This document shows positions 10,895 through 17,680 of a DNA stretch of 32,262 nucleotides, piece by piece (positions within the stretch are counted from its first letter, which is position 1; the number at the start of each line of letters is the position of its first letter). The stretch covers positions 1-32,262 of the forward strand of contig JAQUOC010000003.1 of assembly GCA_028717305.1 (NCBI GenBank), written 5' to 3'. Both the position numbers and the translations under genes were made by a program. A model generated the notes under the pieces. That model was not told where the DNA came from and made no database searches. It worked only from the letters and a program-made list of their open reading frames with translations. The DNA is from Dehalococcoidales bacterium (GTDB lineage Bacteria > Chloroflexota > Dehalococcoidia > Dehalococcoidales > UBA5760).

Positions 10895-10923
10895 TTGACA
10901 AATTCGGCCTTTAACATTATCAT
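10895..10923 (+). promoter_or_regulatory. Near-consensus promoter of the DUF39 gene, predicted leaderless
   Basis: TTGACA (10895-10900), 17 nt, TATCAT (10918-10923) is a strong sigma-70-type match. The expected start of transcription (about 10929-10931) is only 2-4 nt from the ATG at 10933, and the bases between show no Shine-Dalgarno sequence. The transcript is therefore predicted to be leaderless or nearly so. Confidence 0.7.
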
Positions 10924-10932
10924 CTTAATATT

Positions 10933-12141
10933 ATGATAAAGACAATCGCAGAGATAAACGACAAGATAAGAGATGGTAAGGCGGTAGTGGTTACCGCTGA
11001 AGAGATAATCGATATCGTTAAGGAGAAGGGTACCAGAAAGGCAGCGGAGGAGGTAGATGTGGTTACTACCGGGACCTTCGGTCCGATGTGTTCCTCCGGA
11101 GCCTTCATTAATATCGGGCACTCTAAACCGAGGATAAAGCTGGGCGGCGGGCGGACCTACCTTAACGAGGTTCCGGCTTATACCGGGTTGGCTGCGGCAG
11201 ACCTTTATATCGGGGCTAACGCTATTCCTGATGACGACCCCAGGAACAGGTCCTATCCCGGTGATTTCAACTACGGCGGCGGGCATGTCATCGAAGAACT
11301 GGTAGCCGGTAAGGACATCAAACTGATAGCCACCGCCTACGGTACGGACTGCTACCCCCGGAAAAAGCTGGAGACCTGGATCAACATCAAGGACCTTAAC
11401 GAAGTCGTACTGTTCAATATCCGCAACGCCTACCAGAACTATAATGTGGCGGTTAACCTCTCGGACAAAACTATTTATACCTATATGGGGGTTCTGAAAC
11501 CCAACCTGGCTAACGCTAACTTTTGCAGTGCCGGACAGCTCTCCCCGCTGCTCAACGACCCGTACTACAAAACCATCGGCATCGGTACCAGGATATTCTT
11601 GGGTGGAGGCACCGGCTTTATCGCCTGGCAGGGCACCCAGCACAACCCCAATGTACTCCGCTCGGACAATGGAACTCCGAGAAGAGGGGCCGGCGCCCTG
11701 GCTGTGATCGGCGATCTGAAGCAGATGAATCCGCGCTGGCTGGTCGGGACAAGCATGATGGGGTACGGCTGTAACTTAACGGTGGGGATAGGAGTGCCCA
11801 TCCCGATACTCTCCGAGGAAATCCTGCGCTACACGGCAGTGAGTGATGAGGAAATCTTCGCCCCTGTAGTGGACTACTCAGAGGCATACCCAAACCTGAA
11901 GCCGGACATCCTGGCCGAGGTCAGTTACGCCCAGCTAAAAAGCGGCACGATAGTAATCCGGGGAAAGAAGGTACCGACCGCCTCGCTGTCCAGCTACTCG
12001 AGAGCGGTAGAGATCGCCGATACCCTCAAGGAATGGATACTGAAGAGGGATTTCCTGCTGACCGAACCGGTAGCACCCTTGCCAGGGGTCGGCTCGGATG
12101 TGAACTGCAAGCCGCTTCCAGAACGTCCGATAATAGAATAA
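10933..12141 (+). CDS. Homocysteine biosynthesis protein, DUF39 family (L-aspartate semialdehyde sulfurtransferase-like)
   Basis: The 402-residue product belongs to the DUF39/COG1900 family, whose archaeal members convert aspartate semialdehyde to homocysteine using a cysteine-bound sulfur. The N-terminus MIKTIAEINDKIRDGKAVV is the usual start of this family, supporting the ATG at 10933 despite the absence of a ribosome site. Two conserved cysteine contexts are kept: GPMCSSGAFINIGHS (Cys53) and YGTDCYPRKK (Cys140), corresponding to the reactive cysteines described for archaeal homologues. No CBS domain follows, and no NIL/ferredoxin partner gene is adjacent. It stands alone between a divergent operon and a tRNA cluster. 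Function in homocysteine formation is inferred from the family; the sulfur donor is unknown. Confidence 0.88.
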   Translation: MIKTIAEINDKIRDGKAVVVTAEEIIDIVKEKGTRKAAEEVDVVTTGTFGPMCSSGAFINIGHSKPRIKLGGGRTYLNEVPAYTGLAAADLYIGANAIPDDDPRNRSYPGDFNYGGGHVIEELVAGKDIKLIATAYGTDCYPRKKLETWINIKDLNEVVLFNIRNAYQNYNVAVNLSDKTIYTYMGVLKPNLANANFCSAGQLSPLLNDPYYKTIGIGTRIFLGGGTGFIAWQGTQHNPNVLRSDNGTPRRGAGALAVIGDLKQMNPRWLVGTSMMGYGCNLTVGIGVPIPILSEEILRYTAVSDEEIFAPVVDYSEAYPNLKPDILAEVSYAQLKSGTIVIRGKKVPTASLSSYSRAVEIADTLKEWILKRDFLLTEPVAPLPGVGSDVNCKPLPERPIIE

Positions 12142-12168
12142 CGGCTGCGGTCACCGGAGACACGGAGG

Positions 12169-12197
12169 TTAATTTTTGTGCTGAGTTATGTTAAAAT
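12169..12197 (+). promoter_or_regulatory. Possible promoter of the tRNA cluster
   Basis: TTAATT (12169-12174), 17 nt, TAAAAT (12192-12197) lies 12 nt before the tRNA-Trp 5' end, a normal position for a tRNA promoter. The -10 is good, the -35 moderate. Confidence 0.45.
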
Positions 12198-12208
12198 AGG
12201 GACTGTGT

Positions 12209-12284
12209 AGGAGTGTAGCTCAGTTGGGAGAGCAGCGGTCTCCAAAACCGCCGGTCGGGGGTTCGAGTCCTCCCACTCCTGCCA
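12209..12284 (+). tRNA. trnW: tRNA-Trp (anticodon CCA)
   Basis: A 76-nt cloverleaf: acceptor AGGAGTG pairs with CACTCCT, the D-arm has TAGCTCAGTTGGGAGAGCA, the anticodon CCA is at 12242-12244 within loop CTCCAAA, and the T-loop is GTTCGAGTC. Discriminator G and an encoded CCA end (12282-12284) are present. Confidence 0.96.
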
Positions 12285-12291
12285 GATTTGG

Positions 12292-12378
12292 GCCGAGGTG
12301 GCGGAATTGGCAGACGCGCTAGCTTGAGGGGCTAGTGAGCGCAAGCTCGTGGGAGTTCAAATCTCCCCCTTGGCACCA
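12292..12378 (+). tRNA. trnL: tRNA-Leu (anticodon GAG)
   Basis: An 87-nt class II tRNA: acceptor GCCGAGG pairs with CCTTGGC, the anticodon stem CTAGC/GCTAG encloses loop TTGAGGG with anticodon GAG at 12326-12328, a long variable arm (TGAGCGCAAGCTCGT) follows, then a T-arm with GTTCAAATC. Discriminator A and CCA are encoded. It starts 7 nt after tRNA-Trp. Confidence 0.96.
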
Positions 12379-12442
12379 GGAACCCGGCTCAGCCTACCGG
12401 GAAAAAGAGAAGGGGGAAAGGGCTCCGGTACATTTTTAATAT

Positions 12443-12517
12443 GCGGAAGTAGTTCAGCGGTAGAATGCTTCCTTGCCAAGGAAGAGGTCGCGAGTTCGAA
12501 TCTCGTCTTCCGCTCCA
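12443..12517 (+). tRNA. trnG: tRNA-Gly (anticodon GCC)
   Basis: A 75-nt tRNA: acceptor GCGGAAG pairs with CTTCCGC, the anticodon stem TTCCT/AGGAA carries GCC at 12475-12477, and the T-loop is GTTCGAATC. Discriminator T and CCA (12515-12517) are encoded. The 64-nt gap to tRNA-Leu holds only a small CCCGG/CCGGG inverted repeat. Confidence 0.96.
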
Positions 12518-12534
12518 ATAGAATAGAGCTGTGG

Positions 12535-12607
12535 GGCGACGTAGCCAAGAGGATAAGGCGGCGGTCTGCAAAACCGCTATTCACCGGTTCGAATCCGGTC
12601 GTCGCCT
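12535..12607 (+). tRNA. trnC: tRNA-Cys (anticodon GCA)
   Basis: Acceptor GGCGACG (12535-12541) pairs with CGTCGCC (12600-12606), discriminator is T as usual for Cys. Anticodon GCA lies at 12568-12570 in loop TCTGCAAAA context, and the T-arm is ACCGG/TTCGAAT/CCGGT. Unlike the three upstream tRNAs, CCA is not encoded (next bases CTA). Confidence 0.95.
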
Positions 12608-12617
12608 CTAAATTTTT

Positions 12618-12636
12618 GCCGGAGTGGCGGAATCGG
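12618..12636 (+). pseudogene. Truncated tRNA-Leu-like 5' fragment
   Basis: GCCGGAGTGGCGGAATCGG reproduces the acceptor 5' strand and the beginning of the D-arm of a bacterial tRNA-Leu; the intact tRNA-Leu at 12292 has GCCGAGGTGGCGGAATTGG in the same place. After this point (GTTGCAGTG...) the cloverleaf is lost: no D-loop remainder, anticodon arm or T-arm follows up to 12809. It sits 11 nt after tRNA-Cys, where a fifth cluster member would be expected, so it looks like the remnant of a deletion, insertion or recombination breakpoint. Confidence 0.6.
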
Positions 12637-12809
12637 GTTGCAGTGAAAATATTATTGATAGAATCGACCATTTGCTGTGAGAACGGATGTATCAAATTGT
12701 TTAACAGGAAGCGGAGAGACGGAGTTGCTCGACACTGACATATTTACCGCATGTCCGGGTGTTCAATGATACTCCGGTGAAGACCTGGCACTTCAAGGCG
12801 ATTGGCGAT
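12637..12809. other. Gene-free stretch after the truncated tRNA
   Basis: These 173 bases hold no supported gene, tRNA remainder or clear terminator. One plus-strand frame reads PHVRVFNDTPVKTWHFKAIGDL before a TGA at about 12811, which resembles coding sequence, but it has no start and I do not recognise it; it could be a decayed gene end. Confidence 0.35.
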
Positions 12810-13586
12810 TTATGATCTTCTAAACTTTATTATCTCCGCCAAGATGCTAACCGCAATCTCTTCTGGGGTTTTGGCGTTGATTTCCAGCCCGATAGGAGCA
12901 TGAACCCTGTCCAGTTGTTTCTGGGATATTCCCTTGGCCAGCAAGTTTGCGAATAAGGCCTTATTCTTGGTCTTACTGCCCAGCATACCGATATATCCCG
13001 CTGATGTGGTTAAGGCTTGCTCCAGCACTACCTCGTCATACTTGTGCTCCCGGGTAATAACGATGATAATGCCTGTTTTCGTTATATTTAATTTAGGGAA
13101 AACCTTATCGAAGCCTTCGATGAATATGGCATCCGCCTCCGGGAAACGCTGCGGATTAGCGAACTCCTCGCGGTCATCAATCACTGCAATTCGGAAGTTT
13201 AAGAGCTTGCCGATTTTAGCCACTGGGAGCGACATATGGCCACCACCGAAGAGATAAAGTATGGGTGAAGACGCCACAGGTTCAATAAAGACCTCCAGAT
13301 TACCGCCGCAAATCATCCCCATCCCTTTACCTTCCTCTTCAGTCAGGCTAAGTTGAAACCGATCCGGTTTACCCTTCCTCATGACCTGAGCAGCCAGCTC
13401 GCATACCCTAGCCTCCAGACCACCACCGCCGATGGAACCAACAATACTCCCATCAGCCTTCAACAGCATCTTGGTGCCTTCCTCACGCGGCGTAGAACCT
13501 GAAGTTGAGACAATCGTAATCAGCGCCGCCTCTTCCCCATCCTCCATGGTTTTAACCATCTCTTTGTAAATATCCGTATCCGTCAT
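12810..13586 (-). CDS. xdhC: XdhC/CoxI family molybdenum hydroxylase maturation protein
   Basis: The 258-residue protein has the XdhC/CoxI architecture: an N-terminal half with SGSTPREEGTKM (29-40) and CGGNLEVFIEPV (93-104), and a Rossmann-type half starting LYLFGGGHMS (about 110-119), with YIGMLGSKTKN and HAPIGLEINAKTPEEIAVSI near the end. XdhC proteins bind molybdenum cofactor and deliver it, in sulfurated form, to xanthine dehydrogenase-type hydroxylases. It is last in an eight-gene operon, 2 nt after yqeC; a purine-rich GGGGGG ribosome site precedes the ATG. The combination with yqeB/yqeC points to the selenium-dependent branch of these hydroxylases rather than classical sulfurated xanthine dehydrogenase. 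Confidence 0.93.
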   Translation of the reverse strand: MTDTDIYKEMVKTMEDGEEAALITIVSTSGSTPREEGTKMLLKADGSIVGSIGGGGLEARVCELAAQVMRKGKPDRFQLSLTEEEGKGMGMICGGNLEVFIEPVASSPILYLFGGGHMSLPVAKIGKLLNFRIAVIDDREEFANPQRFPEADAIFIEGFDKVFPKLNITKTGIIIVITREHKYDEVVLEQALTTSAGYIGMLGSKTKNKALFANLLAKGISQKQLDRVHAPIGLEINAKTPEEIAVSILAEIIKFRRS

Positions 13587-13588
13587 CC

Positions 13589-14365
13589 CTACCCCCCTTC
13601 TGATATGATCTCTACCACTGGCTCTGCCAAACAGACCTGCCCCAGTAAGACATGCCTAATACCGGGGTGCCCCACCGCTAGAATCTCCCGCGCCAGTTCC
13701 CGCCCCTGCGACAACCCGCCGTCTCGGTCTACTTTATTGATAAAGGGGACAATCCGGGCATTTTCCGGACTTCCTTTGGTTATCCCTTGCCGGTGGGTTA
13801 CGAGTGTGGCAATAGCCGTATTCGACAGTGCTGCACCAAGCGGCAGTCCCAGTAGTCTGGCAGCAATGCCGGCTCTAAAGACCTCCTTCTCATTCAAAGA
13901 ACTACCTACCGCATCAACACCCACCACAGCAACGACCAGAGAGGTTCTATCCGGAATTACCGGCTCAGCATCATTCGGTGCCTTAAGTGGACGCCGGGCT
14001 GCCCCGTCTGCCTCCACAATAACATGAGACACCGTCTTTATCCCAATCAGCTTTTCTACCAGCCCCGGACGAATACCAGCCAGCTTCCCCGAAGCAAGCC
14101 GCTCCGAAGCCAGGGTAACATGGCAGCAATAGGATACACTCCGAAGGAACCGGCTTAGTAGCTCTGTTTCATCTTTTTCCACGATGACCAGCGGTGATTC
14201 GGTCAATAACGGCTCAAATATTTTGGTTGTGGTCGTGGTAACAACACAGCCACCAGCCAGAGCCAACTCCTCAGCCAGGGCAAACATGATACTTGTTTTA
14301 CCCCCACCCCCCACCAGGCTGATCACCTCACCGGGTCTTATCTGCAAAGCTTCTTCTAGTTTCAC
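13589..14365 (-). CDS. yqeC: Selenium cofactor biosynthesis protein YqeC
   Basis: The 258-residue protein carries a P-loop VGGGGKTS (18-25) followed by VVTTTTTKIFEP, the N-terminal signature of YqeC. VIVEADGAARRPLKAP near the middle is a further family block. YqeC is a putative ATPase found with SelD and YqeB in genomes having selenium-dependent molybdenum hydroxylases; its exact reaction is unknown. The start is GTG (14363-14365), 2 nt after the yqeB stop, with only a weak ribosome site, so translational coupling to yqeB is likely. Confidence 0.92.
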   Translation of the reverse strand: MKLEEALQIRPGEVISLVGGGGKTSIMFALAEELALAGGCVVTTTTTKIFEPLLTESPLVIVEKDETELLSRFLRSVSYCCHVTLASERLASGKLAGIRPGLVEKLIGIKTVSHVIVEADGAARRPLKAPNDAEPVIPDRTSLVVAVVGVDAVGSSLNEKEVFRAGIAARLLGLPLGAALSNTAIATLVTHRQGITKGSPENARIVPFINKVDRDGGLSQGRELAREILAVGHPGIRHVLLGQVCLAEPVVEIISEGG

Positions 14366-14367
14366 GG

Positions 14368-15168
14368 CTAAACGTTAAATCGCCTCAATATTGCTTCAAG
14401 TACACCACCGGATATCGCCCGTATCCGGGCCCGGATGCAATAACAGATGTCCTCACCCGCCACAGGATCGATTTCAAGCAGTTTGGTCCCCACTTCTACC
14501 GGGACTCCGTCCCGAATGAGGGCCCGGATGACGCCCCCGAGCGGGGCTTTAATCTCCTGCTCCCCAACCGAGCCGACTAACTCACCGGACGAGACCGTGT
14601 CACCCATCTCCTTCACCGCCCGGAACAGACCGCTCACGTTTGAGTGTATCACCCGCTCCGAGGTCAGTCCACCCACGGCAATCGGGATACCGGTATTCGA
14701 CTCCGCCTCTCCATCAAGGATTACCCGGCCCAGCTGCTCCGTATTGTTAGTCTCCACAACCATGTGCACGTCGCGACCCACCCTGAAACCGGGGCCCAGC
14801 CCGATAACCAGAGGGGCGTCGCTTATCTTCGTCCCCAGGTTCTTCTTAGCCATGACAGCATCAACAAACACGTCGGGATTAAGGGCATCCTTTATCTTAG
14901 CATCAGGATCAACAATAACCGGTATCCGGTTACCTGACCATGCCCTATGTATCCCAGACAATGAATTTACCAGTACGCCAGTCACGTCCTCGATTTCTTT
15001 TTCGTTGTCATACACCGCTTCGGAGAAGGTAACCCCCCGACTCACCGCCTGGGGATGGGGTATCTCCATTAAACAGACCCGGAGATGAGCCTGGAATAGA
15101 CGGTGCGCTACACCGCTGGCCACCTCGCCTCCACCCTTGATCAGTACCACCAATTTGTTAAGGTTCAT
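14368..15168 (-). CDS. yqeB: Selenium-dependent molybdenum hydroxylase system protein YqeB (EF2563 family)
   Basis: The 266-residue protein begins LVVLIKGGGEVASGVAHRL (6-24), the N-terminal nucleotide-binding-like motif of the YqeB/EF2563 family, followed by MEIPHPQAVSRGVTFSEAVYD. The C-terminal half contains a lipoyl/biotinyl-like segment (GELVGSVGEQEIKAPLGGVI, about 200-220). The family is a genomic marker for selenium-dependent molybdenum hydroxylases; the biochemical role is not established. Its ATG overlaps the TGA of the upstream DUF364 gene (ATGA), which places that DUF364 gene in the same translational unit. Full length for the family. Confidence 0.93.
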   Translation of the reverse strand: MNLNKLVVLIKGGGEVASGVAHRLFQAHLRVCLMEIPHPQAVSRGVTFSEAVYDNEKEIEDVTGVLVNSLSGIHRAWSGNRIPVIVDPDAKIKDALNPDVFVDAVMAKKNLGTKISDAPLVIGLGPGFRVGRDVHMVVETNNTEQLGRVILDGEAESNTGIPIAVGGLTSERVIHSNVSGLFRAVKEMGDTVSSGELVGSVGEQEIKAPLGGVIRALIRDGVPVEVGTKLLEIDPVAGEDICYCIRARIRAISGGVLEAILRRFNV

Positions 15169-15890
15169 CTCTGCCTTTCCTTTACCATATTAACCAGCCT
15201 CACTCCCCTCACCTGCCGGAAGATGGCACCCTCGCTGATGGAACGGATAACCGACTCCGGTTCATCGACTATCGCCCCGCTAATGACGTCCACTCCCCAG
15301 TCGAAAAGGAGCGGGGACAACGGGCTGGTCGGCCCTACCAGTATGATGAAACTATCCTGGCTCAACGCAAGCAACCTTTCCAGGGTGTGATTTATGAATG
15401 ATGTCCCGGTAATGGCAACCACGTCAGCCTGAGGAAGAAACTTGTCTGCCGCCGCGGCAGGAAAGTCATCGTCCCGGGGCCTTTGCTCAAGGACCCAGAG
15501 TTCCCTGGCAACGTCTTTTAATTTCGGAACCCAGGGGAAGTGGCCCACCACAGCAATATTCTTCCCCTGCCCTCTTGCCATCAGCATATCCAGAGCATTT
15601 TCCGTAACGCACCTGGCTTCGTCAACATCGATCAGCGAGTTAACAGCCGCCATACCGATCGACGCCTCAAGGAGATTATCTGATTGAGCATACCGTGCAA
15701 TCTCCAGAGCCGGTTTACCACGCAGTGCTCCTGCCTCCCGTACCATGCCATGATGGGGATGGTCACCGCGGAAGGTGGAGGAAAGCCCGCAGTTTTTGCT
15801 GACGACCGCCGTCCAGAAGGCGCACGAGTAGACCTCACGAATCATGCTGTTACCCTTCAGTGTAGCGATTAAATCATCCAACAGCTTCAT
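15165..15890 (-). CDS. DUF364 domain protein (putative metal-handling), copy 1
   Basis: The 241-residue protein shows the DUF4213-DUF364 organisation: an N-terminal half ending ARYAQSDNLLEASIGMAAVNSLID, and a Rossmann-like half starting NIAVVGHFPWVPKL (about 110) and ending in ITGTSFINHTLERLL and ILVGPTSPLSPLLFDWGVD. The family is annotated as a putative heavy-metal chelation domain, found near metal-cofactor genes; no enzyme activity is proven. A strong GGAGGT site lies 4 nt before the ATG. It overlaps yqeB by 4 nt and follows a second DUF364 gene by 9 nt, so both are embedded in the hydroxylase-maturation operon. Metal or cofactor handling is an inference. Confidence 0.85.
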   Translation of the reverse strand: MKLLDDLIATLKGNSMIREVYSCAFWTAVVSKNCGLSSTFRGDHPHHGMVREAGALRGKPALEIARYAQSDNLLEASIGMAAVNSLIDVDEARCVTENALDMLMARGQGKNIAVVGHFPWVPKLKDVARELWVLEQRPRDDDFPAAAADKFLPQADVVAITGTSFINHTLERLLALSQDSFIILVGPTSPLSPLLFDWGVDVISGAIVDEPESVIRSISEGAIFRQVRGVRLVNMVKERQR

Positions 15891-15899
15891 TCTGACCTC

Positions 15900-16637
15900 C
15901 TAATGTCCACAACGGCAGAATCTCTTCAATCCCAGCAGCTCCGCCGTTCCGGAGATAGTGGTGCCGTAGAAGATAGCCTCTTTACCTTCTACCATCTTCA
16001 GCATCGGCTCAATAGTGCCGTTCACTATCGTGGTACCGGTTACCAAGGCAATATCACACCAGTTAAGATTCTCTTCTGTTTTCTCCGGACCACAAACGAT
16101 GACCCCAAACTTCTCAGCACCGATATTTTTTTCATCCAGGTCCGTCACCATTATCTCGAATTTCGATGACAAGGCCTCAATCATTCGTGGCTGAAAGCCG
16201 ATAAACGCGACTCGGGGGTGTCCGTAGGTTTGCTCGATATAATCCGCAAGCTCATTAGCACACTGCCGGGGTTCTTCATCCCGGCAGTGAACCGTTCCGG
16301 CCGTCTTCCTCAGATACCGCATTACCGCATTAAGGCTGGCAATGAAGACAGCCCGCTGGAAATTATCACTGAGTGCCATCGAGGCGACATCCAAAAGACA
16401 CCCGTTATAGTTATCATACATATCGGTAAATGCCTGCCCATAGCAGCTCTGGAACTCGGCCTGCATCAGACGCTCACGCCCCACTATCAACGGGTAATCG
16501 CGATCCTTAGGTCTGCCGATAGCTTCCTCAGCAGACAGTGGAGCAGCCCTGATGATAATCTCATCCGACTCGAGGTTGTTCTCCTTGATGCTGGCAATGA
16601 ATTTCTCCCTGAGAGAGTCATAAATGTTTGGCTTCAT
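15900..16637 (-). CDS. DUF364 domain protein, copy 2, with CRCGH tail
   Basis: The 245-residue protein is a divergent paralogue of its downstream neighbour. Shared blocks are the helical MALSDNFQRAVFIASLNAVMRYL segment (about 86-108), RVAFIGFQPRMIEALS (about 140), and CDIALVTGTTIVNGTIEPML followed by IFYGTTISGTAELLGL at the end. The last residues, RFCRCGH, add a Cys-x-Cys-x-His cluster absent from copy 1 and suitable for metal binding. It overlaps the end of the ABC ATPase gene by 20 nt. Its AAGG ribosome site lies inside that gene, indicating coupled expression with the transporter. Function is unknown; proposed role is accepting or sensing the transported species. Confidence 0.83.
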   Translation of the reverse strand: MKPNIYDSLREKFIASIKENNLESDEIIIRAAPLSAEEAIGRPKDRDYPLIVGRERLMQAEFQSCYGQAFTDMYDNYNGCLLDVASMALSDNFQRAVFIASLNAVMRYLRKTAGTVHCRDEEPRQCANELADYIEQTYGHPRVAFIGFQPRMIEALSSKFEIMVTDLDEKNIGAEKFGVIVCGPEKTEENLNWCDIALVTGTTIVNGTIEPMLKMVEGKEAIFYGTTISGTAELLGLKRFCRCGH

Positions 16638-17679
16638 GAACCTTTATCCTTCTCAGTTTTAGTATTAGGTAGACATTCTTACCCACAGCTAAATCCATGT
16701 CTTCAAATATATGGTGGGGCAACTCGGCCACCAGCTTATTGTCACCCGCTGCTACTTCTAAACGCACCATCTCCCTGGTATCTTCGATAGAAGTGACAAG
16801 CCCCGTAAAACGGTTCACCCCCGGGCCAGGTGGTAAGGTATCGGAGATATATATATCTCTGGGGAAAAGAGCAATTCGTTTAACGGAGTTGCCATCGTGT
16901 GGCACAATAACCGGCAGGCCACCACAACCAACCTCAACAACCCCGTTGCCCAGGTTATGGCAATAGGCACAGTCCAAAATATTCGGCATGCCAACGAAAT
17001 CGGAGACAATCTTGCTGGCAGGATAGAAAAATACCTCCTCCGGCCGACCTAATTGCTCAATATGACCCTTATCAATAACCACAATCCGGTCGGCCATTTC
17101 CTCGGCCTCGGTCAGATCATGAGTAACATACATTGTAGTAATCCCGAGTTTACGCTGAATCCGCCGGAGCTCAACCCTGAGGTATTTTGACGTCTGTGTA
17201 TCAAGCCCACCCAGCGGCTCATCGAGAAGCAGTACCCGGGGTGACGGTGCCATTGCCCGAGCCAGAGCCACCCTCTGCTTTTCACCACCACTTAAGCCTG
17301 CCGGGTAACGGGAGGCAAGATGGGGTATCCTCATCATATCCATGAGTTCGTTTACCCGGTCAGCAACCTCACACCCGTTATAATGCTTTGATGCCTTCAG
17401 ACCATAGGCTATGTTATCGACAACGGTAAGATGGGGAAACAAGCTTAGATCCTGAGACACGTAGCCGATGCCCCTTTTATTAGCCGGAACCCTGTCTATC
17501 GGCATGCCGTCGAGGAGCACCGAGCCATTGTAATCAACAAAACCGGCCACAATATTCAGCAGTGTGGTTTTTCCAGCACCATTATGACCCAGCAGTACCA
17601 GCAGATCTTTGTCGGGAACTGTAAAATTTACATTACTACAGACGTATTTACAAATGTTACGGAATTCGATAGACGGCAT
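16618..17679 (-). CDS. ABC transporter ATP-binding protein with C-terminal TOBE-like domain
   Basis: The 353-residue ATPase has Walker A GHNGAGKT (31-38), Q-loop VSQDLSLFPH, signature LSGGEKQ (129-135), Walker B VLLLDEP (149-155) and H-loop His187. Residues from about 235 form an extra domain (RIALFPRDIYIS, VRLEVAAGDNKLVAELP), as in ModC/WtpC/PotA-type ATPases carrying TOBE regulatory domains. It pairs with a TauC/SsuC-type permease whose usual ATPases lack that domain, so the system is a hybrid by family standards. It follows the permease stop by 1 nt. The TOBE-like domain and operon context favour an oxyanion or metal-linked substrate, but the substrate is not identifiable from sequence. 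Confidence 0.93.
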   Translation of the reverse strand: MPSIEFRNICKYVCSNVNFTVPDKDLLVLLGHNGAGKTTLLNIVAGFVDYNGSVLLDGMPIDRVPANKRGIGYVSQDLSLFPHLTVVDNIAYGLKASKHYNGCEVADRVNELMDMMRIPHLASRYPAGLSGGEKQRVALARAMAPSPRVLLLDEPLGGLDTQTSKYLRVELRRIQRKLGITTMYVTHDLTEAEEMADRIVVIDKGHIEQLGRPEEVFFYPASKIVSDFVGMPNILDCAYCHNLGNGVVEVGCGGLPVIVPHDGNSVKRIALFPRDIYISDTLPPGPGVNRFTGLVTSIEDTREMVRLEVAAGDNKLVAELPHHIFEDMDLAVGKNVYLILKLRRIKVHEAKHL

Positions 17680-17680
17680 A

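Noticed and set aside
10873-11643. 256-codon minus-strand ORF opposite the DUF39 gene
   Set aside because: The DUF39 frame is conserved and has a strong promoter; the antisense product has no known features.
12349-12738. 129-codon plus-strand ORF and minus-strand ORFs across the tRNA cluster
   Set aside because: They span three intact tRNA genes and are chance open frames.
14447-15088. 213-codon plus-strand ORF opposite yqeB
   Set aside because: Ser/Thr/Pro-rich composition typical of an antisense shadow; yqeB is firmly identified.
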